A DNA stretch of 40,118 nt from Methyloprofundus sp. (GTDB taxonomy: Bacteria > Pseudomonadota > Gammaproteobacteria > Methylococcales > Methylomonadaceae). The position numbers and the translations under genes were made by a program. Below are positions 16,502-24,999 of the stretch, one piece after another (the first letter of the stretch is position 1; every line of letters starts with the position of its first letter). The DNA lies in NCBI GenBank assembly GCA_012960135.1, contig DUBW01000046.1, positions 1 to 40,118 of the forward strand, written 5' to 3'. The notes below the pieces were generated by a model. It made no database searches. It worked only from the letters and a program-made list of their open reading frames with translations, and was not told where the DNA came from.

Positions 16502-17239
16502 ATGTGTCCTTTATACCTATAAGTGTTATTGATTTTTTTGCAGCCGTCGCAGCCTAAAAAACTAAATATTTGCTATACAACAACATTACTAAATTTGTTG
16601 GTACTTTGCGCCAGGGTAATCTCTTGATTTTATAATAAGTTGATAGTGCAATGCCTTATGCATAGCTAGAACCACCTCCTCAACAGACCACAAAAATACC
16701 CCCTCAACAACCTTAAAAGTATAGCATATTAAGTAATTAATGTATTCGCACCACCCTCTAACACAGCCCCATTGACAGGCCCTAGACTATACAAAAAACC
16801 TAAACAATATTAAATAGCCAACCAACCATCTGCAGAAAATATGTACTGCCTTGGTATTGAGAATAGAAGTCCAGATAACTCCCACAAGATTTAAAAAATG
16901 AAAATTAAGAGTATAAACGGTAAAATCAACTATGCTTTATCCTAAAAACATCAGTTGAGCATGGGTTTTGTGGAAAACATGGGCGTAAAAGACAAAAAAT
17001 AGCTCGAAGAGAATGGCCGTGGCTCTTGTCGAGAGCTGTTCTTCATGATTTTTCGTCCAGATTTACTCACAAAGCCATGAAGCGGATTTAATTCCCCTAC
17101 CGGTGAAAACAAAAACTTAGTGAAAAACATTTTTTTCAACAATATACGCTTATAGCTAGCGTTCAACTGATGACAGGTTTATTAGCATTGTTTTCCTACC
17201 GAGCTTATAACTCATTCCCATTAACCAAGTGAGCACATA
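16502..17239. other. Long non-coding spacer upstream of glmU and the NlpE-like gene
   Basis: This 738-bp divergent spacer holds no convincing gene. A 71-codon frame on the minus strand (16951-17166) and a shorter plus-strand frame over the same bases (about 16956-17092) both lack a family match and a good ribosome site. The region 16960-17110 is richer in G+C and has a GCTCT/AGAGC hairpin near 17015-17031, unlike the AT-rich surroundings, so it may be a repeat or a gene remnant. Near 16676-16718 the phrase CCTCAACA occurs twice. Confidence 0.4.
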
Positions 17240-17743
17240 ATGAAATCATTAACAATATCTTCAAACCAAAAGCTGACGCTAATATTACTCAGTGTTCTAA
17301 GCGTGTCTTTTAATCCGGCTATGGCAAAGTCGGGCAAGCAAACGATGGGAGACCATGCAAAACATGCGATTCCAACTGACGAGAGTCAAGAATTTCGTGG
17401 TGTTTATTATGGCGTCCTCCCCTGTAAGAAAAAGGACTGCGCGAAAATGAAAATGACCCTGTCTTTAAAAAACAGGCAGAATTACCTGATAGTAACCCAG
17501 AATGCTCAAGCTTCCTCCCGGGAGTTTTATGAAAAGGGGAAATATAGCTGGGATGATAAATCCGGCATTGTCACTCTAGTTTCACGTAAGGATTCCAGCA
17601 TACGAAAATTTCGCATTAAAAATAAAGCAAGGCTTATAATGCTTACCCCTGAAGGAAAGCCCATGGCAGGTGAGCAGCGTCAATATATTCTAGCCAAAAG
17701 AGAGGATCAAGATAAACCCCGTGAAACGCATGGACAACACTGA
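17240..17743 (+). CDS. Periplasmic NlpE-like protein
   Basis: A 167-residue exported protein: signal peptide ~1-30 (hydrophobic LILLSVLSVSF, cleavage after AMA), then one domain resembling the N-terminal NlpE/copper-homeostasis fold. The typical opening FRGVYYGVLPCKKKDC (~52-67) contains a Cys pair spaced by four residues, followed by MKMTLSLKNRQNYLIV, GKYSWDDKSGIVTLV and a C-terminal QRQYILAK strand. Unlike E. coli NlpE there is no lipobox Cys, so it should be soluble periplasmic. Two His-containing tails (GDHAKHA near the start, HGQH at the end) could add metal ligands. Envelope copper or stress sensing is an inference from the family. It is convergent with pyrE. Confidence 0.7.
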   Translation: MKSLTISSNQKLTLILLSVLSVSFNPAMAKSGKQTMGDHAKHAIPTDESQEFRGVYYGVLPCKKKDCAKMKMTLSLKNRQNYLIVTQNAQASSREFYEKGKYSWDDKSGIVTLVSRKDSSIRKFRIKNKARLIMLTPEGKPMAGEQRQYILAKREDQDKPRETHGQH

Positions 17744-17775
17744 TCTACTAACAGGTTTTTTTATCCAATAACGAC

Positions 17776-18417
17776 TCAAATGCCATATTGCTGTTGATAT
17801 TCTCTGATCGCAGCAATATTTTTTACATAGGCAGTGTCGGTTTCAATAAATTCAATAATATGCTCCAGGGCAATAATTGAGATAACCGGCATGGCAAAGC
17901 GTGTGCTGACTTCCTGGATCGCAGAAATATCATTCTCACCTTTTTCCTGTCTATCCAGGGCAATTAAAACGCCTGCCGGTGTTGCTCCTGCAGCGTTGAT
18001 AATAACGACCGATTCACGAACCGAAGTGCCCGCCGTAATGACATCATCCAGAATCAGCACATTGCCTTTTAATGGCGCGCCTACTAGATTCCCACCTTCC
18101 CCATGATCCTTGGCTTCTTTACGATTAAAGGCAAAGGGAATATCGCTGTCCTGCATTTGCGCATAGGCGATTGACGCAGTACTCACTAGGGGAATGCCTT
18201 TATAAGCTGGGCCATATAAAACATCAACCTTAAGACCTGAATGAATCAGTGCCTGAGCATAAAACTGCCCCAGTTTTGCTAATTGCGCGCCACTGTTAAA
18301 CAGGCCTGTATTAAAGAAATAAGGGCTGGTACGCCCTGACTTTAATTCAAACTTGCCAAATTTTAATACGCCGCAATCCAGGGAATATTGAATAAACTGT
18401 TTTTGAAAATCAAGCAT
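17776..18417 (-). CDS. pyrE: Orotate phosphoribosyltransferase
   Basis: Converts orotate and PRPP to orotidine monophosphate in pyrimidine synthesis. It is 213 residues, as in E. coli. The N-terminal FELKSGRTSPYFFN, the AYKGIPL loop, the flexible RKEAKDHGEGG loop (~98-108) with catalytic Lys/His, and the PRPP motif VLILDDVITAGTS (~121-133) are all present. Its ATG overlaps the end of hemW by 8 bp on the same strand, so expression is coupled to hemW. Confidence 0.96.
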   Translation of the reverse strand: MLDFQKQFIQYSLDCGVLKFGKFELKSGRTSPYFFNTGLFNSGAQLAKLGQFYAQALIHSGLKVDVLYGPAYKGIPLVSTASIAYAQMQDSDIPFAFNRKEAKDHGEGGNLVGAPLKGNVLILDDVITAGTSVRESVVIINAAGATPAGVLIALDRQEKGENDISAIQEVSTRFAMPVISIIALEHIIEFIETDTAYVKNIAAIREYQQQYGI

Positions 18418-19579
18418 CTGTTATATCCGTGCTAAGAAAGTTTTCTAAAATACTGTCCAGAAAATGCCAGCCTTTTTCCGAACACTGATAGTGTTGCCCA
18501 TGCTCAAATAATAGCCCTTGCTTTACACATTGCCCTAATGCAGGTTGTAAGGATTGTGCTGCCAAACCTGTTCTTTGTGTATAAGTCTCAAGACTAAAGC
18601 CCTTTTTTAAGCGCAAGTGATTCATAATAAATTCCAGCGGCAAATCACTTTCTTTAATGGGTTGGAGAAGTCTATCATCTTTAGCCTGGCGGAGGTACTG
18701 CTGCGGTTGTTTAGGCTTTGTTGTGCGCATAATATTAGCGGGCAGCACGGTGGAAATTTTGCCATGCGCTCCCGCACCTATGCCTAAATAATCCCCAAAA
18801 GACCAGTAATTTATATTATGCCTGCATTGCTTACCTTGTTGCGCATAAGCAGAGATTTCATATTGCTGATAACCGTGCTCTGCCAACAGTTTCTGACAGG
18901 CTAATTGCTCATTAAAAATAGCGTCATCTCCTGGTAATGCCGGTGGGTATTTATGAAAATAAGTATTCGGTTCCAGCGTCAGTTGGTAAAAAGAAATATG
19001 GCTGGGCTGTAATTCAATCGCCTGTTGCACATCACGCAAACTATCCTGCTCGCAACTATCAGGTAAGCCAAACATTAAATCCAGATTAAAATTATCAAAG
19101 CCTGCCTGTTTGGCAATATTTACTGCGCGAATAGCTTCCTGTGCAGAATGAATTCGCCCCAGGCGCTGCAAATGTTCATCGTTAAAACTTTGTATGCCGA
19201 TAGATAAGCGGTTAATACCAATCGCTCTATATGCAACAAATTTGTCACTTTCAAAAGTGCTCGGATTAGCCTCTAGCGTAATTTCTATATCCTCGGCAAA
19301 AGTCAGCTGTTGCTGCAAAGCTATCAGTAAACGATCCAGCTGCTGCGCCGAAAACAAACTCGGTGTGCCACCGCCCATAAATATACTTTGTATAATCCGA
19401 GTTCCCTGAAACTGGGCTAGATCTTGAGCCAGATCATTCAGCAAAGCAGTTATATAGCGATCCTCGGGCAGCTCTTCCGTCAGCGCATGAGAATTGAAAT
19501 CACAATAGGGACATTTTTGTATACACCAGGGGAAGTGTATATAAAGACTAAGCGGGGGAAATAAGCGCGTATTCTGCAT
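18410..19579 (-). CDS. hemW: HemW-type radical SAM protein (haem chaperone-like)
   Basis: A radical SAM protein of the HemW family (formerly annotated as an oxygen-independent coproporphyrinogen III oxidase-like protein), which binds haem and is thought to deliver it to respiratory enzymes. The iron-sulfur motif is Cys19-x3-Cys23-x2-Cys26 (CIQKCPYC), followed by FMGGGTPSLF (~67-76), ITLEANP and GINRLSIGIQSFND. The true CPO-specific N-terminal extension is absent, and the length (389) fits HemW. The ATG at 19579 has no ribosome site, and a promoter ends only a few bases upstream, suggesting a leaderless mRNA. Confidence 0.93.
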   Translation of the reverse strand: MQNTRLFPPLSLYIHFPWCIQKCPYCDFNSHALTEELPEDRYITALLNDLAQDLAQFQGTRIIQSIFMGGGTPSLFSAQQLDRLLIALQQQLTFAEDIEITLEANPSTFESDKFVAYRAIGINRLSIGIQSFNDEHLQRLGRIHSAQEAIRAVNIAKQAGFDNFNLDLMFGLPDSCEQDSLRDVQQAIELQPSHISFYQLTLEPNTYFHKYPPALPGDDAIFNEQLACQKLLAEHGYQQYEISAYAQQGKQCRHNINYWSFGDYLGIGAGAHGKISTVLPANIMRTTKPKQPQQYLRQAKDDRLLQPIKESDLPLEFIMNHLRLKKGFSLETYTQRTGLAAQSLQPALGQCVKQGLLFEHGQHYQCSEKGWHFLDSILENFLSTDITDA

Positions 19580-19590
19580 AAAATAGGGGG

Positions 19591-19618
19591 ATTATATTGT
19601 CGCCATTATTGCCGACAA
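19591..19618 (-). promoter_or_regulatory. Promoter of hemW-pyrE
   Basis: A minus-strand TTGTCG (19613-19618) and a perfect TATAAT (19591-19596) are separated by 16 bp. The expected start site (~19584) is about five bases from the hemW ATG, implying a leaderless or nearly leaderless transcript. Confidence 0.55.
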
Positions 19619-19759
19619 CACTGTTTTTGCAGAAGCCTTTCTATAATAACAGTATGCTGATTATACTCATAATCACTCTGTAGAGTGCAATAATTCCATA
19701 GCGCTGCATAGTATATGTGGGACTAGGATCAGCTACATTTAAACACTCAAACTGATGAA

Positions 19760-20231
19760 CTCAAACCAGGGCAAGCAGATCTGCAACAAAGAACGCTGGA
19801 GCAAGGTGCTGTCTATGCTTTAGGCCGCATGGCTTTATTATTAACTAGAAAAGACTCGCCATTATTACTCGATGCGCATTTACATGAAACTAAACTGACA
19901 TTGCAGCAAGGATCTATACAACGCTTTGCCATTGCCACCCAGAACATACGCCTTATGGTATTGCCGCGCGTGCAGTATTGCAGCATCTGGATTTATGGAA
20001 TTTGATCCAGGCGCCGCTGGTGTTAGGTGAGAATGTTGCCCAGGCCACCCAATTTGAAAGTTCTGGTGCTGCTCAAGCTGAGCCTGATATCTTATTCTCT
20101 GGCATTGGTTCCTAGCCTGCAAAAGCGCACTCGCTGCGTGCTGATTCCGGAGAACCCTATACCAACCATTACAACAAACCATGGTGTTGTTAAACAATGG
20201 GGGCGAGGCTAGGTACCTGCACCCTAGATAA
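19760..20231 (+). pseudogene. modA: ModA molybdate-binding protein remnant
   Basis: Three successive frames read as consecutive parts of a periplasmic molybdate-binding protein. Frame one (19760-19938) ends QQGSIQRFAIA. After a one-base loss it continues PEHTPYGIAARAVLQHLDLW, then LVLGENVAQATQFESSGAAQ (19939 to ~20080). An extra base near 20081 moves the frame to SLISYSLALVPSLQKRTR and VLIPEN, and another extra base near 20156 to LYQPLQQTMVLLNNGGEA, ending at TAA 20229-20231. The N-terminal ~half with the signal peptide and the last C-terminal helix are missing. So there are at least three indels plus truncation at both ends. No modB or modC lies nearby. Confidence 0.75.
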
Positions 20232-20635
20232 TGATGACAAAGTTATTTCAGGTATTTTCATAAGGTAATGCGTAACACGCCTGAATGGCTACATTTCATA
20301 ACAAGCTATACCAAATAAAACTCAGGAGATGTGTTTCACACCCGCCCTACGTCATAAAATAAAACTTGTAAAATCAAACAATTAGGACTAAAGTCAGAAT
20401 ATGCCGAAATGGAAGCAGTTACAATCTTGCCAACATTTCCACATTATCTTTCATGCTTTCATTGCCTGCTTTTATAGCGAGTTGATTTTGTCAAAAGTTA
20501 GGCGTTAAAACTGACGTATAGCTAGGTTGTCTTTGTAACGTAGCTAACTGCAAAAACTTAGCTCCTAGAAAACCACGACTTTGATACCAGTGAGTATAAG
20601 TGCATTTTTCTAAAAATAGCAGAGGAGTCATAATA
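20232..20635. other. Spacer between the modA remnant and the multicopper oxidase
   Basis: About 400 bp with no supported gene. The only feature I can name is the AGAGGAG ribosome site at 20621-20627 of the next gene. No convincing promoter was identified. Confidence 0.4.
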
Positions 20636-23344
20636 ATGTCTAAAAAAACAATCTCCGAACACAAAAAACAAGATCCATCCCTCACACCCGAACAAGACCA
20701 ATATAGTCGGCGCGAATTCATCCTGACCTCGGCTAAGGGTCTCGGTGTCACAGCACTGGGTGTCACAGCATTTGGCGCAGCCAGCCTAAGTAGTGACAGT
20801 GCCAAAGTTTCAGCTGATTCAGGCGACATTGATACTGAAACCGGGCTAAAGCCCATTCCCCGTTTAGCCAGCCTAACTACTTTTGATCCAGATACAGCTG
20901 TTGATACCTGGTCAGAACCCTGGACATGGCGGCCTGATGACTGGCCGGGCAAACAGCTCAACTTAACAGTCGTCGAAAATGCATCGCCTATTGCTATTAC
21001 AGGGACTGGTTTTGAGAATGTGCGCCCCTTATTATTCAGCTATGGGGGCATTACGCCAGGACCTACTATTCGTATGCCTGGTGATTCCACCTATTATCTG
21101 CAACTGCGTAATTTACTAGGGCTAGATGCAGGGCATAGCTTTGTCGGCCCCTACCCTGATCCCTTTGCCTTACCTAAAGGTGTCAGCAAAAATGATATTC
21201 CGCAAGATCCACAAGATGACTGGTGCCTGGGCGAGCATACCAACGGCGTACATTCAGTGCATACTACCAATATGCATACACACGGTTTACATGTCCGCCC
21301 AGGGTCAAACCCTGACGGTTCGATTTCAGATAATATCATCCTCAGAATCATGCCTCAGGCGGATTTTATAGCCAGAGAAAATGATGCCAGTGCAGATTGT
21401 CGTTTCCTGCGTGTTAATGAACAAGTAGGGGATGCTAATTATGAATTTCGCCTAGGTGATATCGGGGCAACTGGAGCGCCTCATCCACCAGGCACGCACT
21501 GGTATCATCCCCATTCACATGGGGCGACACATAATCAGGTTGCTAGCGGTATGGCCGGATTTTTTATTGTCGAGGGTGATGTCGATGAGGCGGTTAATGA
21601 ACAGCTTGCCGGTATTCCAGATTCTGACCCACAAGTTCCAACCGGTCCTTACCAATATCGTGAGCGGCTAGTTTTTATTCAAAATGTAAAATCGGGTAAT
21701 AACCCCGTTGATCCTGATGCACCGGGAGGACCTGTTAAAGGGCCTACTTTTCCAACTGTTAATGGTAGTTTTCAGCCTAAAGTCATGACCATGCAACCAG
21801 GTGCAATTGAACGCTGGCGCGTACTTAATGGTAGTGTCGATGGACGTGGGTATATTCGTTTTTCTGTCCTCAAAGGACCACTCACCATATGTGACAATAA
21901 TCAACTTGGGCGTATTAATGCTTCCGGTGGTTGTACACCTCTGGATACATCCACTATAGAAAGACTTAAACAGCCGTTATCTCAACTGGCCATGGATGGC
22001 GTCACCCTGGTGCGTCAAACTGACAATGGAGGTTATGAGCATTATGTAAAAAATCTGAATTTTACTGCTCCTCCTAATCCTTTAGATTTTACTGATAGAG
22101 ACACCCCTCAGGATCGTATCGATAAAATAGCAAACAGTTTTGCCAATGCAGACAATGTTAAGGCGGCCTATAACCGCCCTAATGAAGTCATGATGGCACC
22201 GGCGAATCGAGCCGATGTTTTTTTTCAGGCACCACAATTAGCGGGAGGTGAGACGAGTTCAGTTTACACTGTAGTCGCACACTTTGACATATTGCATAAC
22301 GATAACTATGAGAAAGGCTTACGTAAACTGGTGTTTAAGAATGATACGACGCTCCCTCAATGGCCTGGTGATATTATCGTAGCTATCGTTGTGGTTTCGG
22401 GTGAGCCCGTTAAGGGTGGCCCCATCGATGTCAGTGCCTTGCCAGCTGTTCCTGATTACCTGATCCCTATTAGTGACGAGGATTTAACCGTCAACACGGT
22501 AGCCGAAGCCAATGCGCGTGGCGTAGGTTTAGGCAGTTTTCGTACTCGTATGGTGCATTATTCAGGTTGGGGAAATAAGGATTTTCCTATTATCGAAGCA
22601 CCGTTAGACTTCGTTGCGGAAAACCCTGATTTACTCAATGTCACTTACGGACCTATCACACCAGATAGCGATAGAATGGTGGTCTTGCCGCCTAATATTC
22701 GTACCATGGCAATTGATGGGCGTAAGTTTGACCCAAATGATATTCACCCTCAAATGTGGTTAGGCAGTTCGGAAGAATGGGCTGTGTATAATAATTCACA
22801 AACCTTATGGTCAGACAAAATAAACTCTATTTGGCCATCACACCAGGCAGGTAAGGCCGTAACCCGGGCGCAGGCTGAAGCCGAAAATTTAAATGCTATC
22901 AGTACGACTACTGTTGATCATCCATTTCATATACACGTCAACCCATTCTGGTTGAGCCGTGTGGACGTGCCTATTGCTGATGGAACGCTGGTTAATATAC
23001 TACCCGAACCTCGCTGGCAGGATGTTACCTGGCTTCCTCGTGGTCGTGGACGTGCCATCTTTCGCTCTCGCTTTCCTGATTACGTAGGGGAGTATGTCAA
23101 TCATTGCCATATCTTGTTACACGAAGATAACGGTATGATGCAATTGGTAGAAGTTGTCGCTAGCGCTAGTGATAGTAATTATGTTGCCCGATTTAAAGTG
23201 ACTCAGGCAAATATGAGTTCCGCACAGGTTACAGCACTATATCCGCGTGTCAGCTTATCCGAGGCGTTTTCTCAAAATGGTTCTTTTGTTGATGCTAATA
23301 CGGGGACGGGGCAAGTATTCCCTGGCTTTGATATACCGGGCTAG
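20636..23344 (+). CDS. Large Tat-exported multicopper oxidase
   Basis: A 902-residue copper oxidase predicted to be exported folded: a twin-arginine signal SRREFI (~24-29) is followed by a hydrophobic Gly/Ala segment. All four copper-binding blocks are intact: NMHTHGLH (~210-217), THWYHPHSHG (~286-295), DHPFHIHVNPFW (~760-771) and HCHILLHEDNGMM (~823-835). The last provides the type 1 Cys, His and Met, so the enzyme should oxidise a substrate while reducing O2 to water. Between the second and third blocks are about 460 residues, far more than in CueO-type enzymes (about 500 in total). The start at 20636 is chosen for its AGAGGAG site; an in-frame ATG at 20600 has none. No CopB or other copper gene is adjacent, so the substrate (metal ion, phenol or other) is open. 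Confidence 0.9.
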   Translation: MSKKTISEHKKQDPSLTPEQDQYSRREFILTSAKGLGVTALGVTAFGAASLSSDSAKVSADSGDIDTETGLKPIPRLASLTTFDPDTAVDTWSEPWTWRPDDWPGKQLNLTVVENASPIAITGTGFENVRPLLFSYGGITPGPTIRMPGDSTYYLQLRNLLGLDAGHSFVGPYPDPFALPKGVSKNDIPQDPQDDWCLGEHTNGVHSVHTTNMHTHGLHVRPGSNPDGSISDNIILRIMPQADFIARENDASADCRFLRVNEQVGDANYEFRLGDIGATGAPHPPGTHWYHPHSHGATHNQVASGMAGFFIVEGDVDEAVNEQLAGIPDSDPQVPTGPYQYRERLVFIQNVKSGNNPVDPDAPGGPVKGPTFPTVNGSFQPKVMTMQPGAIERWRVLNGSVDGRGYIRFSVLKGPLTICDNNQLGRINASGGCTPLDTSTIERLKQPLSQLAMDGVTLVRQTDNGGYEHYVKNLNFTAPPNPLDFTDRDTPQDRIDKIANSFANADNVKAAYNRPNEVMMAPANRADVFFQAPQLAGGETSSVYTVVAHFDILHNDNYEKGLRKLVFKNDTTLPQWPGDIIVAIVVVSGEPVKGGPIDVSALPAVPDYLIPISDEDLTVNTVAEANARGVGLGSFRTRMVHYSGWGNKDFPIIEAPLDFVAENPDLLNVTYGPITPDSDRMVVLPPNIRTMAIDGRKFDPNDIHPQMWLGSSEEWAVYNNSQTLWSDKINSIWPSHQAGKAVTRAQAEAENLNAISTTTVDHPFHIHVNPFWLSRVDVPIADGTLVNILPEPRWQDVTWLPRGRGRAIFRSRFPDYVGEYVNHCHILLHEDNGMMQLVEVVASASDSNYVARFKVTQANMSSAQVTALYPRVSLSEAFSQNGSFVDANTGTGQVFPGFDIPG

Positions 23345-23403
23345 GCGGTAGGTTGAAAAAAACTAAAAGATGGAGTTATTAAAGTTCTGACTGCCCTAAT
23401 AAC

Positions 23404-23446
23404 TGCTATTAACCAGACCAGCTAAAAGCTATTCTGGTTAATAGCA
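23404..23446. terminator. Strong hairpin between convergent genes
   Basis: TGCTATTAACCAGA (23404-23417) pairs perfectly with 23433-23446, a 14-bp stem around a 15-nt loop. It lies 59 bp after the multicopper-oxidase stop and 7 bp past the stop of the convergent small gene. There is no long T-run, so it is a terminator candidate by position and strength. Confidence 0.6.
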
Positions 23447-23453
23447 TTAAATG

Positions 23454-23798
23454 CTATATCAAACCTTTCAATTTTTTAAAATCTTCAGCAGCCTTCTCTA
23501 AATGTGCTTCACCTGCGGCTGTATCACCTTTGTTAATTGCAAGGCGCGCTTTTTTCAAGTGTTTGTTTGCTCTTTGGCGTTTTATAGCTAGAGTATCCGG
23601 TAGTTTGAATATTTTAGTTAATTTATTAGCCTGTCTAATTAAAGTGATAACATCATCACTAGATGCACCATTTTTAAGTGCCGTTTCTGCTTCAGTAATT
23701 TTTGCCGACACATCATCAATGTCTGAAAAAACATCTGCAAAAGCTGTGGAAGAAAGAGTAAGAAAAAGACTTAAAACAATGTATTTTAAAAATTTCAT
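23454..23798 (-). CDS. Small periplasmic helical protein, SmbP-like
   Basis: A 114-residue exported protein: signal peptide MKFLKYIVLSLFLTLSSTAFA (cleavage near 21), then an all-helical, charged mature part of about 93 residues. The C-terminal half (RANKHLKKARLAINKGDTAAGEAHLEKAAEDFKKL, ~73-110, abbreviated sense) has the alternating Lys/Ala/Glu helix pattern of the SmbP small metal-binding family, but the many His residues of Nitrosomonas SmbP are missing, so metal binding is doubtful. The start at 23798 has AAGGAT upstream; the longer frame to 23915 would put an odd tail before the signal peptide. Convergent with the multicopper oxidase. Confidence 0.7.
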   Translation of the reverse strand: MKFLKYIVLSLFLTLSSTAFADVFSDIDDVSAKITEAETALKNGASSDDVITLIRQANKLTKIFKLPDTLAIKRQRANKHLKKARLAINKGDTAAGEAHLEKAAEDFKKLKGLI

Positions 23799-23957
23799 TC
23801 GTTGTATCCTTATTGTGTTATTTAATATTATTATAAATACATAGTAAGTACTACATACCACCTTGATTCTAGCACAAAAAAAGAAATGTTTTAGAATGCT
23901 TGCAGCTCTAATCAAGAGGAAAGGTACAAAGTTGCTATTTATTAATCGAGCAGTTTT

Positions 23958-24459
23958 CTATTCATCCTTCTCATTATTCAATCTGATTTCTGTGCCCACA
24001 CTTAAGCGCCGATAAATACCCAGCCCTAGTAGTACAAAGACAGCACAAATAACGATCGCGATAGGGAATAAGACATCGGTTACATTTTCATTGCCTGCTT
24101 CAAATACGCTCTCCAGCCCCTCCAGGGAAAGCGCTATGCTGATTACAACCATACAACAGGTAATCGTTTTATGTACGTCGCCAGGTGTGTGCAGTTTTCT
24201 CTCATGTTCAATTTCTTCTTCGGTCAGATATCTACCGACAACACACCGCTATGGCGATAACGGACTAGGTTATTGCGTTGAGAATGTCTTTATTAACGCC
24301 CCCCTTAAAGAGGACAGTATCATAGATTCCATAAAATGCCTTTCCAGCAAGACTAAAAGCAGCCAGAATTAGCGTTAGACTTGCAAAGACATACAGTAGT
24401 GTCGTGACAATCAGAGTCAATCGGTGAGTCTTTCTACGACTATCTTTACCTAGGTCCAT
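23958..24459 (-). pseudogene. Broken two-part membrane protein gene
   Basis: Two neighbouring minus-strand frames join into one membrane protein. The first (from ATG 24459) reads as a helix-rich N-terminus (THRLTLIVTTLLYVFASLTL) and is stopped by TAG at 24265-24267 after DILNAIT. The same frame continues SVIAIAV; an extra base near 24243 then moves to the second frame, which reads VGRYLTEEEIEHERKLHTP, a helix (VVISIALSLEGLESVFEAG) and a last helix (FPIAIVICAVFVLLGLGIY) ending at 23958. The combined product (~165 aa, four helices with a central acidic YLTEEE motif) resembles a conserved family of small bacterial membrane proteins whose function I do not know. One nonsense change plus one indel make it a pseudogene. 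Confidence 0.65.
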
Positions 24460-24489
24460 GGAGGCAGTTTTGCTCTATTATTTTATAAC

Positions 24490-24515
24490 GCCAGGCTGTT
24501 ATTAAACAGCCTGGC
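24490..24515 (-). terminator. Hairpin after the sulfite-reductase/DUF934 operon
   Basis: GCCAGGCTGTT (24490-24500) and AACAGCCTGGC (24505-24515) form a perfect 11-bp stem with a 4-nt loop, 32 bp past the DUF934 stop. On the minus strand it is followed by GTTATAAAATAATA rather than a pure T-run. Confidence 0.65.
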
Positions 24516-24546
24516 AAAACATACCCATAAAAGAGAGGTTAAAGAC

Positions 24547-24999
24547 TCAGGCCACTGATTGCTGATAATCTACTGAAAAGTCATCCATAGACTGAATAAC
24601 TTGCTGTGCATTGTCCTGATCATTTAACACAAAGCTACTCACACCTACGCGGTTTAGATAAAAAACCTGATCACGCATAAAATCGCCACTCACACGAATA
24701 TCGCCCGTAAACCCAAAGCGACTGCGCAATAACCGCGCGTGAGTAAAGGCACGACCATCGGTAAAAACCGGGAAAAACAGCTCTAGCAATTGAAACTTCG
24801 CCAGATCATCTGCTATATCTTCTATGATCACATCAGACTCTAGCCTTAGTCCCAGGTGACCACTTTGCTCAACAAGCAGGTCGCGCTCTTTTTTCCAGCG
24901 CGTTAATGAAACAATATTATAATCCGATGTCAGTGCTTCATCATCGGCAACGAACGTCCAGTCATCTTGGGTGACCGCTTTATTTTTAATGAGTTGCAT
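24547..24999 (-). CDS. DUF934 protein of the sulfite/nitrite reductase operon
   Basis: A 150-residue cytoplasmic protein. The family hallmark GRAFTHARLLRSRFG (~81-95) followed by GDIRVSGDFMRDQVFYL (~98-114) is clear. DUF934 proteins are coded next to assimilatory sulfite or nitrite reductase hemoproteins in many proteobacteria; an accessory role is assumed, but the biochemical function is not known. The start is set at the ATG 24999, which has AAGGAG upstream and overlaps the reductase gene by 14 bp, so the two are translationally coupled. The frame is open 22 codons further upstream, but those overlap deeply with the reductase. Confidence 0.9.
   Translation of the reverse strand: MQLIKNKAVTQDDWTFVADDEALTSDYNIVSLTRWKKERDLLVEQSGHLGLRLESDVIIEDIADDLAKFQLLELFFPVFTDGRAFTHARLLRSRFGFTGDIRVSGDFMRDQVFYLNRVGVSSFVLNDQDNAQQVIQSMDDFSVDYQQSVA

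Noticed and set aside
16951..17166. 71-codon minus-strand frame in the glmU/NlpE-like spacer
   Set aside because: No family resemblance, no ribosome site, and an equally plausible frame on the other strand. Treated as non-coding or relic.
20491..20961. 156-codon minus-strand frame across the start of the multicopper oxidase
   Set aside because: It is the complement of the oxidase signal region and lacks a ribosome site or family match.
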